This document shows, one piece after another, positions 52,726 to 61,091 of a DNA stretch of 64,000 nucleotides. Both the position numbers and the translations under genes were made by a program. The number at the start of each line of letters is the position of its first letter. Position 1 is the first letter of the stretch. The stretch lies in contig NZ_JASISS010000001.1 in the NCBI RefSeq assembly GCF_030063195.1, positions 305,828-369,827 of the forward strand, in the 5' to 3' direction. Below the pieces are notes generated by a model that worked only from the letters and a program-made list of their open reading frames with translations, ran no database searches and was not told where the DNA came from. The DNA is from Cryobacterium sp. PH31-AA6 (lineage in GTDB: Bacteria > Actinomycetota > Actinomycetes > Actinomycetales > Microbacteriaceae).

Positions 52726-52763
52726 CGGAAGCGGGCGCGCGGTGGACCGCGCGCCGCCTTCCG
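52726..52763. repeat. Intergenic hairpin sharing its core with 7928-7971
   Basis: CGGAAGCGGGCGCGCGG and CCGCGCGCCGCCTTCCG form a 17-position stem with two adjacent mismatches and a 4-base loop. It lies 84 bases upstream of the RecQ start and begins with the same GGAAGCGGGCGCGC as the hairpin after the cation ATPase. Confidence 0.55.
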
Positions 52764-52783
52764 CGCCGCGGGCCGCGAGCGAG

Positions 52784-52845
52784 TGCGGCGCGGGCGGCGA
52801 ATGCGGCGCGGGCGGCGAGGCGCGAGGCGAGGCGCGAGGCGGCGG
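52784..52845. repeat. GC-rich tandem repeats in the 316-base gap
   Basis: Two copies of a 17-base TGCGGCGCGGGCGGCGA unit (period 18) followed by two copies of a GGCGCGAGGCG unit. The rest of this gap between RecQ (52642) and 52959 shows no supported gene. Confidence 0.5.
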
Positions 52846-52958
52846 AGGTCGCGCCTGCCCCCAACACTGCGGGCGCCCGAACTGGGATTGGCGACGACGG
52901 AAACGCTCGACGTAGATTGGAGCAAGCTCAGAATCGGCTGGCTGACACATTCGGGGGG

Positions 52959-53054
52959 ATGGTGCGTTTGATGAGGACCGCCACGCCACGGACAAGCTCG
53001 ACCGCACCAGCTTCGGCCGCGACGGTCCGTCCGAGCGGAGCGCGCCCGGCATGA
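52959..53054 (+). CDS. Possible 31-residue leader peptide
   Basis: A short frame MVRLMRTATPRTSSTAPA... with TGA overlapping the next ATG (ATGA). GGGGGG lies directly before it, but at poor spacing, and other starts are possible (GTG 52962, ATG 52971). It may be chance. Confidence 0.25.
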   Translation: MVRLMRTATPRTSSTAPASAATVRPSGARPA

Positions 53055-53293
53055 CGCTTCGACGGGTGCTCACGCCGAACACGATCACGGTCATCTACTC
53101 GACTCCGCGTCGCGGAACGCTCAGCTACGTGGGCCTGCTCATCTACATCGCCGCAACGACGGTCTGTTGGGATCGTCTCGCCTTCTGGCCCTGGCTCGCG
53201 ATGACTTTCGCGGCCGCCGTCGTGCTCTTCATCATGGGTACCCTGTGGCTCGCCCAGGACGATCGGGCGGAACCGGCGCCAGCGCGCAGGTAG
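53051..53293 (+). CDS. Small membrane protein (two helices)
   Basis: An 80-residue protein with two hydrophobic helices (LSYVGLLIYIAATTVCW and LAMTFAAAVVLFIMGTLWLA) and short charged ends. No family is recognised. ATG at 53051 overlaps the stop of the short upstream frame. Convergent with the PPOX gene. Confidence 0.5.
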   Translation: MTLRRVLTPNTITVIYSTPRRGTLSYVGLLIYIAATTVCWDRLAFWPWLAMTFAAAVVLFIMGTLWLAQDDRAEPAPARR

Positions 53294-53308
53294 ATCCGGC
53301 TGGGGTCG

Positions 53309-53788
53309 TCAGAGAGCGTCGAGCCGGGCGGCGACGTCGGCCGGGAAGCCGCCGGTGCCGATCGGGCTCCACCGGGTGGGCGTGATCAGGATCAGCGACT
53401 TGTTCTGGAGCGCCATGGCCGCACGGTACTCGTCCCAATCGGAGTGCTCTCCCGCGATGCAACGGAAATATTCGACAAGACCGTCTGCCGCCTCCGGCAT
53501 GTGCAGAACCTCGGCGTCCCCGTCGACCTGGATCCACCCGCCGTCCCAATCGTCCGAGAGCACGAGAACGGAGGCGTGCACGTCACGTTCGGCGTTGCGG
53601 GTCTTCGCCCTGGCCGGGTAGGAGGAGATCACTATTCGTCCGGCCGGATCGACCCCGCCGGACACGGGCGAGATCTGCGGGCGACCGTCGGCCCGGGTGG
53701 TGGCCAGCAGCATCCGGTGCCGGGGTCGAACGAACTCGAGCATGCCGTCCAGATCGACGACGGTGCTGGATGCGATACTTCTGGCCAT
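53309..53788 (-). CDS. PPOX-class (F420/FMN-type) oxidoreductase
   Basis: A 159-residue split-barrel protein related to pyridoxamine 5'-phosphate oxidase: MLLATTRADGRPQISPVSGGVDPAGRIVISSYPARAKTRN and the C-terminal ILITPTRWSPIG match F420-dependent (TIGR03618) members. Substrate unknown. ATG at 53788 is six bases after TAACCT, so leaderless. It is divergent from the gene at 53868. Confidence 0.85.
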   Translation of the reverse strand: MARSIASSTVVDLDGMLEFVRPRHRMLLATTRADGRPQISPVSGGVDPAGRIVISSYPARAKTRNAERDVHASVLVLSDDWDGGWIQVDGDAEVLHMPEAADGLVEYFRCIAGEHSDWDEYRAAMALQNKSLILITPTRWSPIGTGGFPADVAARLDAL

Positions 53789-53794
53789 GCGCCA

Positions 53795-53800
53795 AGGTTA
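53795..53800 (-). promoter_or_regulatory. Leaderless -10 of PPOX gene
   Basis: TAACCT, minus strand, six bases before the ATG at 53788. Confidence 0.5.
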
Positions 53801-53855
53801 CGGCAGGAACGGCCACGCCGCCGCGGAGTTGCGCCGTCGCCCGGCCAACCGTGGC

Positions 53856-53861
53856 TAGGCT
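53856..53861 (+). promoter_or_regulatory. Leaderless -10 of the gene at 53868
   Basis: TAGGCT, six bases before GTG 53868; faces the PPOX -10 across 55 bases. Confidence 0.55.
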
Positions 53862-53867
53862 CGCAGC

Positions 53868-54608
53868 GTGAAGGTGATTCAGCAACTCGAGACCCGGATG
53901 CACCCGGATGCGATCGCCGGCTTTCGCCTGGTGATCGCCGAGGCGCGGGTCACCGACTCGATCCTTCTCCCCGAACGGGCGATGACGCGGATGCTCGGAC
54001 CGGTGCTGTGGATCCTGCGCCGGGTCGGGCCCGCGGGCATCCGCCTCACCCAGGCCGGCTATCTGCCCCCGGCCGTCGTGGTCGCCGCGTCGGCCGAGGT
54101 CGACTGGGACTGGCCGGCCGGCGCGAACCGGGAGTCCAACCTGCTTCCGCTGGCCGAACTGCGGGCGCACCTCACCGCGGCCGGCCTGCTCCGGGTCAGA
54201 AAGGGCACGCTGCTGCTGACCAGCCGGGGCCGGGCGCTCGCCACAGCGCCGCGAGAGCTCTGGTGGCATCTCGCACGCACCATTCAGGTCAGTCGCGAGC
54301 CCGCCGAGAGCGACGCAATCACTCTGCTGCTCGTGCTGATCGCTCGACGCGGTTTCGACGAGGCCGACCTGTTCACCCAGATGCTCGCCCTCGGCCTGGA
54401 GACCCTGGGCTGGGTGGCGCCCGACGGCTCCAGGCTCTCGAGCGACGTTGCCACGACGCTGGTCGCGCCCAAGTGGCGCCTGCTCAACCATCTGGGCGTC
54501 TTCGCCCGAACTCCGAACGACCACACGCACTGGACGATCACGCCCGGTGGGGCGGCGTTCGCCCGTGCCGCACTGCAAACCGACGTGGAGACTCCCGTCA
54601 ACGACTGA
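53868..54608 (+). CDS. Hypothetical protein, helical/winged-helix-like
   Basis: A 246-residue soluble protein without a recognised name. The segment GPAGIRLTQAGYLPPAVV resembles the start of domains seen in plasmid pRiA4b-like proteins, followed by LLRVRKGTLLLTSRGRALA, a wing-like stretch, and a C-terminal LNHLGVFARTPNDHTHWTITPGG that looks like a second such unit. The two winged-helix-like segments suggest nucleic-acid or protein binding, which is only inference. GTG start, leaderless. Convergent with the GH65 gene. Confidence 0.7.
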   Translation: MKVIQQLETRMHPDAIAGFRLVIAEARVTDSILLPERAMTRMLGPVLWILRRVGPAGIRLTQAGYLPPAVVVAASAEVDWDWPAGANRESNLLPLAELRAHLTAAGLLRVRKGTLLLTSRGRALATAPRELWWHLARTIQVSREPAESDAITLLLVLIARRGFDEADLFTQMLALGLETLGWVAPDGSRLSSDVATTLVAPKWRLLNHLGVFARTPNDHTHWTITPGGAAFARAALQTDVETPVND

Positions 54609-54611
54609 GAG

Positions 54612-57059
54612 TCAGCGCTCGAGCGCGAATTCCCGGGTTTCGCCCGGCGAGAGCCGGACCTCCCGTCCCTCCACCCGCACCGCGATGGGTGCGGCGCCGC
54701 CCGCCCGCAGCCGGAGCCGCAGCAGGGTCGGCGTGAGTTCGAGCCGGATCGGCTGGTCGCGGTAGTTGATGCTGAAGGCGACCTCGTTCAGCTCGGTGGG
54801 AAGCACCGGGTGGAGCCAGAGCACATTGTCCCTGATCTCGAGGCCGCTGTAGCAGCGGAGCATCATGTCGACCGAGCCGGCCATCGCCCCGAGGTGGATG
54901 CCCTCCCGAGTGGTGCCGCCCTGGATGTCGGCCAGGTCGCTCGCCAACGCCCTGCCCAGAAAAAGCCAGGACCGTTCCCGGTCGCGACGCGCCTCCACCC
55001 AGGAGTGCACCACGTTGCTCAGCGTCGAGCCGTGGCTGGAGCGGGCCCGATAGAAGTCCACGGTGCGCACCACCGCCGCGGGGGACAGCGCGTAGCCCAT
55101 CGCCTCGAGCTGCTCGCGCAGTTCCTCCGCGGAGAACAGGTAGAGCAGCATCAGCACGTCTGCCTGCTTCGACAGACGGTAGTTGTTCGGGCTGTCACCC
55201 TCGGCCTCCAGAATGAGGTCGAGTCGCCCGATGTCACCGTAGCGTTCACGGTAGCCGTCCCAGTCGAATTCGGGGAGGTCCTCGTAGCCCTCGAACTGGC
55301 TGGGCACCCCGTCCGCGTGGAAGACCACCCGCATCCGGCGGCTGATCCGCTCCCAGCCCTCCACCTCGTCCGGCCGCAGCCGGAGCCGGTTCCAGAGCGG
55401 GCGGCAGTTGCGCCCGGCCAGCAGCGCCACCGTTTCGACGGCCTGGCCGAGCACCCAGGCGGTCATCACATTCGTGTAGCTGTTGTTGCGTAGTCCCGCG
55501 CCGGGGGCGCCAGGTGGGCCGTCGTGGAACTCGTCCGGACCCATCACCCCCTCGATGTCGTAGCGGTCGGCGGCCAGATCGTGGGTGGCCAGGGACGCGA
55601 AGTAGCGCGCGATCTCGAGGATGAGCTCGGCGCCCTGGTGCACCATGAAATCGGCATCGTGGGTGGCCTCGTAGTACTTCCAGACGCTGTACGCGATGGC
55701 GAGGCCGACGTGGCGTTGCTTGAACGAGTTGTCCGGCAGCCAGCGTCCGGAGCGCGGGTTGAAGAGTTCGCCCGGGGTCACCTCCCGTCCGTCGATGCCG
55801 CTCTGCCAGGGGAACATCGCCCCGGTGAATCCGGCGGCCCGCGCGGCGGCTTTGGCCTCGTTCAGCCGGCGGTAGCGGTAGCCGAGCAGGGCCCGGCTCA
55901 GGTCGGGCCGGCGGAGGGTGAGCATGGGGTAGACGAACGCCTCGTCCCAGAACACATGCCCGCGGTAGCCCTCGCCGCTGAGTCCCCTCGCCGGTACCCC
56001 GGCATCAAGGTCGGCATCGACGCCCGCGAGGGTCTGCAGCACGTGAAAGGTATTGAGGTTGAGCGCGAGGGACTGGTGGTCGATGCTTTTCAGGCGCACC
56101 CCGAACTCGTCCCACAGTCCCTGCCACTCGCGTTCGTGCGAGGCGAGCAGCTCGGCGGGGTCGGCCACCCGCTCCAGCCAGGTCAGGACGGCGGCGGGGG
56201 CGGAAATCACGGCCCGATCGCGGGACGTGCTCACGGCCACGGTCTTCTCGACCCGCACCGGATGCCCCGGTTCCAGCCGGAGCTCGAATTCATGGGCGAC
56301 CCAGCCCGCCGCATCGCTCTCGAACCGGCGGTCGGGGTGGAGCAGGCGGCGGCCCGCGAAGGCGCGGGTGCGGGCGGCCATCGCGATGTGCACGCCGGAG
56401 CGGGTGGTCTCCATCTGAAGCAGCACGGTCTCGACGCCGACCTGCTCGGTGGTGCGCGGCACGAGGTGACCGGAGGCCAGTTGCGCATCGGCGGCGACAT
56501 TGCGGTTGGCGACCCTCCCGTCGATCCCGGAGCGCACGGTGACGTGGCCGGTCCAGTCCTCGGCTTCGAAGGTCGTCTCAAGCACCGCGATGTGCGGCGC
56601 GGCCTGGGAGACGAAGCGGACCGTGGTGACCGTGCTGGTGCGCCCGGCCCGATCCCGCACCCGTACGACGCGGGTGAGCACCCCGCGCCGCAGGTCGAGT
56701 TGCTGCCGGTACTCCACCAGGTCGGGGCTGCCCGGCCGGAACCACTCTTCGTCGGCAAGCCGGAACTCGAGTGGGAGCCAGTTCGGTGCGTTGACCATGT
56801 GCTCGTCGTCACGAGAGTGCTCGCCCAGATCGGTGTACAGCGGGTTGTAGACGCCGGCGAGGTAGGTGCCGGGGTAGTGCACGGCATCCGCCGCGCACTC
56901 CGGCGCCGCGCCGCGCGTTCCCCAATAGCCGTTGCCGAGCGTGCAGAGGGCTTCACGGCGACCCTCCGTGGCCGGGTCGAAGCCATCGAAGCTGAGCAGC
57001 CAGGGGCTCGCGGTCTCGCCCGGGTCCGGCGAGCGGGCCTCGCCCTGTGTCGAGTCCAT
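54612..57059 (-). CDS. Glycoside hydrolase family 65 phosphorylase
   Basis: An 815-residue GH65 enzyme (maltose, trehalose or kojibiose phosphorylase group). Catalytic Glu is in EGVMGPDEFHDG, preceded by the (alpha/alpha)6 barrel motif HVFWDEAFVYPML and followed by LRNNSYTN, SKQADVLML (phosphate-site Lys-Gln) and SSHGSTLSN. It phosphorolyses a disaccharide to glucose-1-phosphate plus glucose; the specificity cannot be set. ATG 57059 follows AAGGGGA. The much longer frame to 58343 is antisense to the aminopeptidase. Confidence 0.9.
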   Translation of the reverse strand: MDSTQGEARSPDPGETASPWLLSFDGFDPATEGRREALCTLGNGYWGTRGAAPECAADAVHYPGTYLAGVYNPLYTDLGEHSRDDEHMVNAPNWLPLEFRLADEEWFRPGSPDLVEYRQQLDLRRGVLTRVVRVRDRAGRTSTVTTVRFVSQAAPHIAVLETTFEAEDWTGHVTVRSGIDGRVANRNVAADAQLASGHLVPRTTEQVGVETVLLQMETTRSGVHIAMAARTRAFAGRRLLHPDRRFESDAAGWVAHEFELRLEPGHPVRVEKTVAVSTSRDRAVISAPAAVLTWLERVADPAELLASHEREWQGLWDEFGVRLKSIDHQSLALNLNTFHVLQTLAGVDADLDAGVPARGLSGEGYRGHVFWDEAFVYPMLTLRRPDLSRALLGYRYRRLNEAKAAARAAGFTGAMFPWQSGIDGREVTPGELFNPRSGRWLPDNSFKQRHVGLAIAYSVWKYYEATHDADFMVHQGAELILEIARYFASLATHDLAADRYDIEGVMGPDEFHDGPPGAPGAGLRNNSYTNVMTAWVLGQAVETVALLAGRNCRPLWNRLRLRPDEVEGWERISRRMRVVFHADGVPSQFEGYEDLPEFDWDGYRERYGDIGRLDLILEAEGDSPNNYRLSKQADVLMLLYLFSAEELREQLEAMGYALSPAAVVRTVDFYRARSSHGSTLSNVVHSWVEARRDRERSWLFLGRALASDLADIQGGTTREGIHLGAMAGSVDMMLRCYSGLEIRDNVLWLHPVLPTELNEVAFSINYRDQPIRLELTPTLLRLRLRAGGAAPIAVRVEGREVRLSPGETREFALER

Positions 57060-57119
57060 GCCGGTCCCCTTCGCTCGCTGGCGGACGCCCTGCCTGCCCG
57101 CGGGTGGTTGGATTGACCC

Positions 57120-58403
57120 ATGACCTTCACAGCAGCCTCGACCACAGCGTACATCGACGACTTCGCCGACTTCATCGCCGCGTCGCCGTCGTCCTACCAC
57201 GCGGCGGCGGAGGCGGCCAGGCGCCTCGACGAGGGCGGCTTCACCCGGCTGAGTGAATCGGACGAGTGGCCGTCGGAGCCCGGCCGGCGGTACATCCTGC
57301 GCGACGGCGCGGTGGTCGCGTGGGTGCAACCGGAGGGTGCCGGTGCGACGACGCCGTTTCGCATCCTCGGGGCCCACACCGATTCGCCCGGGTTCAAACT
57401 CAAGCCGAAGCCCACGATCGATTCGCACGGCTGGCTGCAGGCCGGCGTCGAGGTCTACGGCGGTCCGCTGCTGAACTCCTGGCTCGACCGCGAGCTGGAG
57501 CTCGCCGGCCGGCTCGTCACCCGTGACGGCACGGAGCACCTCGTGCGCACGGGCCCGTTCCTGCGAATCCCGCAGCTCGCGATCCATCTCGACCGGGACG
57601 CCAATACCGGCCTCACCCTCGACCGCCAGCGCCACCTGACCCCGGTTTTCGGCGTCGGCGAGCCCGGCACGGCCGACCTGCTCGAGCACCTGGCCGGCCT
57701 GGCCGGCCTGGCCGGGACGGATGTCGCCGGTTACGACCTGCTCACGGTCGACAGTCAGGCTCCCACCCGCTTCGGTCTGGACCTGGCCCTGTTCGCCGCG
57801 GGGCGGATGGACAACCTGTCCTCTGTGCACGCCGGTTTGGTCGCCATTCTGGCGGCCGGGGAGTCGGATCAGATCAGTGTGCTGGCCGCGTTCGACCATG
57901 AGGAACTCGGCTCGGAGACCCGGTCGGGCGCGAGCGGGCCGCTCCTCGACGACATCCTCACCCGGATCGGGGCTGGCCTGGGGGCATCCGTCAGCCAGCG
58001 GTTGCGGGCGTACGCCGAGTCCTGGTGTGTGTCGGCGGATGCCGGCCATTCCGTGCATCCCAACTACCCGGAGAAGCACGACCCGGCCAACCGGCCCGTC
58101 GCCGGGGGCGGGCCGCTGCTCAAGATCAACGCGAGCCAGCGCTACGCCACGGATGCCGGCGGCGCTGCGCTCTGGGCCCGCACCTGCGCGCAGGCCGAGG
58201 TGGAGTACCAGGAGTTCGTGTCGAACAACACGGTGCCCTGCGGCTCGACCATCGGCCCACTGACCGCGACCCGGCTCGGCATTCGCACCGTGGATGTCGG
58301 CATCCCGCTGCTCTCGATGCACTCGGCCCGAGAACTGTGCCACGTGAACGACCCGATCGCCCTGTCGGCGGCGATCGCGGCGTTCTTCGTGCCGTCCGCC
58401 TAG
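57120..58403 (+). CDS. apeB: M18-family aspartyl aminopeptidase
   Basis: A 427-residue zinc aminopeptidase: GAHTDSPGFKLKP (metal His/Asp), AAFDHEELGSET (catalytic Glu pair), SADAGHSVHPNY and VPCGSTIGPLTA. It removes acidic N-terminal residues from peptides in the cytoplasm. ATG at 57120, divergent from GH65 with 60 bases between starts. Confidence 0.92.
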   Translation: MTFTAASTTAYIDDFADFIAASPSSYHAAAEAARRLDEGGFTRLSESDEWPSEPGRRYILRDGAVVAWVQPEGAGATTPFRILGAHTDSPGFKLKPKPTIDSHGWLQAGVEVYGGPLLNSWLDRELELAGRLVTRDGTEHLVRTGPFLRIPQLAIHLDRDANTGLTLDRQRHLTPVFGVGEPGTADLLEHLAGLAGLAGTDVAGYDLLTVDSQAPTRFGLDLALFAAGRMDNLSSVHAGLVAILAAGESDQISVLAAFDHEELGSETRSGASGPLLDDILTRIGAGLGASVSQRLRAYAESWCVSADAGHSVHPNYPEKHDPANRPVAGGGPLLKINASQRYATDAGGAALWARTCAQAEVEYQEFVSNNTVPCGSTIGPLTATRLGIRTVDVGIPLLSMHSARELCHVNDPIALSAAIAAFFVPSA

Positions 58404-58438
58404 GCGGCCCGCCGCGGCGGAAACGGGCGACGCTGGTA

Positions 58439-58468
58439 TAGACAGTAAAGCTATCCGATAGCTACACT
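58439..58468 (+). promoter_or_regulatory. MerR-type promoter with operator in the spacer
   Basis: TAGACA (58439-58444) and TACACT (58463-58468) are 18 bases apart, and the dyad AGCTATC-C-GATAGCT (58449-58463) fills the spacer up to the first base of the -10. The -10 ends seven bases before the ATG (leaderless). MerR regulators bind such central dyads, so this is probably autoregulation. Confidence 0.7.
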
Positions 58469-58475
58469 ATCAACC

Positions 58476-59129
58476 ATGAAGATGGCTCAGCTCAGCGCGG
58501 TCAGCGACACCCCGATCGCGACGATCAAGTTCTACCAGCGGGAGAACCTGCTGCCGGTCGGGGAACGCACCGGCCCCAACCAGGCGCGGTACGACTCGAC
58601 GCATCTGCGACGCATCCGGCTGGTGCGGGGCCTGATCGACGTCGGCGGGCTCAGCGTTGCCGCGGCCCGCGCGGTGATCGAGGCCATCGACTCCGAACTT
58701 CCCCTGTCCGAGACCTTCGGCGTCGCCCAGCGCTCGGTCTCTGACCTGCTCGACCCCGCCGGGATCGACGCGGGAGCCCTCGCCAGGGTCGATGCGATCA
58801 TGGCCGGTTGGTGCGTGTCGGCGGACAACCCGGGACGGTTGGCCGCCGCGAGTGTGCTTGAGACCTTCGACGAGATCGGGCACGTCGACCACCGGGGCTG
58901 GTTCGCCGCCTATGCCTCCGCGGCGCTCCTCGTGGCGGAGGCCGACCTCGACGAGGTCGACGCGTTGCCCGACCGCGAGGCCAAGGCTGAGACGGTCGTG
59001 GTGGGCACAGTGCTCGGCGACGCTCTGTTCTCCGGCCTCCGTCGAGCCGCCCAGGAACACGTCTCCGCGCTGCGCTACCCCGCAACACACCCCAACCCCG
59101 CACGAGTCACCGAACCGCCCGAGGAGTGA
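58476..59129 (+). CDS. MerR-family transcriptional regulator
   Basis: A 217-residue regulator: helix-turn-helix and wing IKFYQRENLLPVGERTGPNQARYDSTHLRRIRLVRGLIDVG, then a larger C-terminal helical domain (~110-200) likely for ligand binding. No Cys-metal motif is seen, so the ligand is probably organic. ATG at 58476 (alternative 58482). Stop overlaps the ribosome site of the membrane protein gene; both are likely co-transcribed. Confidence 0.88.
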   Translation: MKMAQLSAVSDTPIATIKFYQRENLLPVGERTGPNQARYDSTHLRRIRLVRGLIDVGGLSVAAARAVIEAIDSELPLSETFGVAQRSVSDLLDPAGIDAGALARVDAIMAGWCVSADNPGRLAAASVLETFDEIGHVDHRGWFAAYASAALLVAEADLDEVDALPDREAKAETVVVGTVLGDALFSGLRRAAQEHVSALRYPATHPNPARVTEPPEE

Positions 59130-59131
59130 GA

Positions 59132-60142
59132 ATGTCCCGTCAGCCGACCGAAGCATCCTGGCCGGATCTCCGCGCCGTCAGTTGGCATCTCCCATTGCTG
59201 TGGCTTGCCGTGGGCATGGCGGGGGTCACCCTGCTGGCCGTGGTCGGCCTCCTGGTCGACCCGCGCACCGTCACGGGAGCACCGCTCTGGGCCAAACCGC
59301 TGAAGTTCGCGATCTCGATCCTGATCTATTCGCTCACGCTGTCCTGGCTGCTCGGCCTGGCGAGGCGTGGTCGGCGCCTGGTCTGGTGGGCCGGAACGAT
59401 CAGCGCGGTGTTCCTGGTGGTGGAGATGGTCGTGATCGTCGGCGCCGCCGCGGTCGGAGTGACCAGTCATTTCAACGTGGCGACTCCGTTCCACGCCGCA
59501 CTCTGGAGCGTGATGGCCATCTCCATCGTGCTGGTCTGGGCGATGGCACTGCTCGTCGCGGTGTTGCTCATCCGGGCCGATCTGGGTGACCAGGCTCGTT
59601 CGCTGGCCATCCGGGCCGGCGCACTGATCGCCGTGGTCGGGATGGGGCTCGCGTTCCTGATGACGGGACCGACGGCGACCCAGCTCGACAACTTCACCGG
59701 CATCGCCGGCGCCCACACCGTCGGCCTGCCCGATGGCGGGCCCGGGCTGCCTCTGCTCGGTTGGAGCACAGTGGCCGGCGACCTGCGCATTCCCCACTTC
59801 GTCGGGATGCACGCTCTGCAGATCATCCCGCTGGCGGCGCTGCTGCTCGAGGTCCTGGCCCGCCGCATCCCGGCCGTGGCGGGGCCGCGCACCCGGTTCC
59901 GGCTGCTCTGGGTCGTGATCGGACTCTACCTCGGAGTGCTGGCGCTTCTGACCGGCCAGGCGGTCGCCGGGCAGTCCATCGTGCGACCGGACCCGTTCGT
60001 CACCGTGATCGCTGCCCTCCTGTTCGGCGGTGCCGTGGTCGCCGCCGCGGCCATCCTCTGGGGTGCTTCCCGGGACCGGGACCAGGACCGGGACCAGTCC
60101 GTGCGGCCCCGGATCGCGGATCGCTCCACCCCGTTCGCTTAA
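59132..60142 (+). CDS. Multi-helix membrane protein regulated with MerR
   Basis: A 336-residue integral membrane protein with eight or nine hydrophobic segments; recognisable parts include PLWAKPLKFAISILIYSLTLSWLLG and GLPLLGWSTVAGDLRIPHFVGMHALQI, with conserved His/Arg. No transporter family is recognised. ATG at 59132 follows GAGGAG; an overlapping GTG at 59126 is an alternative. The C-terminus has RDRDQDRDQ repeats. Its TAA overlaps the TAA of the convergent MpaB-like gene (TTAA, 60139-60142). Confidence 0.72.
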   Translation: MSRQPTEASWPDLRAVSWHLPLLWLAVGMAGVTLLAVVGLLVDPRTVTGAPLWAKPLKFAISILIYSLTLSWLLGLARRGRRLVWWAGTISAVFLVVEMVVIVGAAAVGVTSHFNVATPFHAALWSVMAISIVLVWAMALLVAVLLIRADLGDQARSLAIRAGALIAVVGMGLAFLMTGPTATQLDNFTGIAGAHTVGLPDGGPGLPLLGWSTVAGDLRIPHFVGMHALQIIPLAALLLEVLARRIPAVAGPRTRFRLLWVVIGLYLGVLALLTGQAVAGQSIVRPDPFVTVIAALLFGGAVVAAAAILWGASRDRDQDRDQSVRPRIADRSTPFA

Positions 60143-61038
60143 GCGGCGGTGGCGGTGAGCCGGGCGATCCGGGCGCGGGCGGCATCCTCGGATGTGGAGG
60201 AGCGGCCGAGCAGGAACCGCACCATGCGGAGCACGGCGCCGGTGGCCCAGACGACCGGGAGCATCGACCGACGCAGGCCCAACAGGTCGCGGTACTCGCG
60301 GGGGATCGAGGCCACGGCTCCGGCGAACATGATCCGGTAGAAGGGCATCATCGTCGGTCGCAGCGGCGGGTTGCGGATGAATCGCACGGCCTCGGCGACA
60401 CGTTCGTCGCTCTTGAGGGTCCCGGCATCCCGGAATGCGTCGAGTTGCTGCTGCAGCTCCAGGCGGGACAGGGGAGGGTTGCGCACCCCGACGAGCTCGC
60501 CGGCCTTGGCCCATTCACAGACGTAGCCGTCGGCGCCGCCGGGGATCGCGCCGCCCCAGATGGTGTGTGACTGGAGGAACGCGTCGGTGAAGACGAGGTG
60601 TACCCAGGCGAGGAGGTCGGGGTCGCCGGCGGAGTAGGGGCGTTCGATGCCCTGGGAGTCGCGGTAGGTGCCGGTGACCTTGTCGTGGAACCGGCCGACC
60701 CGCGATGACTCGCGCTCGGCCAGGGCCCTGTCCCCGAAGGTGACCGTGACGAGCCACTGGATGGTGCCCGAGAGCCGCCCGAGGGGATCTTCCTTGTAGC
60801 GGGACCAGTCGTGCACGCCCGCCATCGCTCCGGGATGCAGGGTCTGCATGAGCAGGGCCCGAATGCCGGCGACCATCGTCGCCATGCCACCGTGCACGGC
60901 CCAGGCGGCGGAGTCGGGACCGAAGTAGCCTGCGTCATCGCCGAGCTCGATCTTGTCGACCCACTGAGGGTGGCCGTCGGCGTTTCCGGAGAGGGTCGCC
61001 AGGAGGTGTGATCGCCAGCTGCTTACGAACCTTCCCAT
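60139..61038 (-). CDS. MpaB-like oxygenase (DUF2236)
   Basis: A 299-residue DUF2236 protein: LLMQTLHPGAMAGVHDWSRYKEDPLGRLSGT, then WVHLVFTDAFLQSHTIWGG and RNPPLRPTM-type segments, matching MpaB-type heme-dependent oxygenases, some of which cleave isoprenoid chains. Substrate unknown. ATG 61038 lies seven bases after TAGCCT (leaderless). Confidence 0.82.
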   Translation of the reverse strand: MGRFVSSWRSHLLATLSGNADGHPQWVDKIELGDDAGYFGPDSAAWAVHGGMATMVAGIRALLMQTLHPGAMAGVHDWSRYKEDPLGRLSGTIQWLVTVTFGDRALAERESSRVGRFHDKVTGTYRDSQGIERPYSAGDPDLLAWVHLVFTDAFLQSHTIWGGAIPGGADGYVCEWAKAGELVGVRNPPLSRLELQQQLDAFRDAGTLKSDERVAEAVRFIRNPPLRPTMMPFYRIMFAGAVASIPREYRDLLGLRRSMLPVVWATGAVLRMVRFLLGRSSTSEDAARARIARLTATAA

Positions 61039-61045
61039 GAGAATA

Positions 61046-61051
61046 AGGCTA
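61046..61051 (-). promoter_or_regulatory. Leaderless -10 of MpaB-like gene
   Basis: TAGCCT, minus strand, seven bases before the ATG at 61038. Confidence 0.5.
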
Positions 61052-61091
61052 ACCCGGGCTTGCTGGGCATCGCCCGCGAACCTGCCCGCAA

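Noticed and set aside
57060..58343. N-terminal extension of the GH65 gene
   Set aside because: It lies opposite the M18 aminopeptidase and lacks GH65 similarity; the ATG at 57059 has a strong ribosome site.
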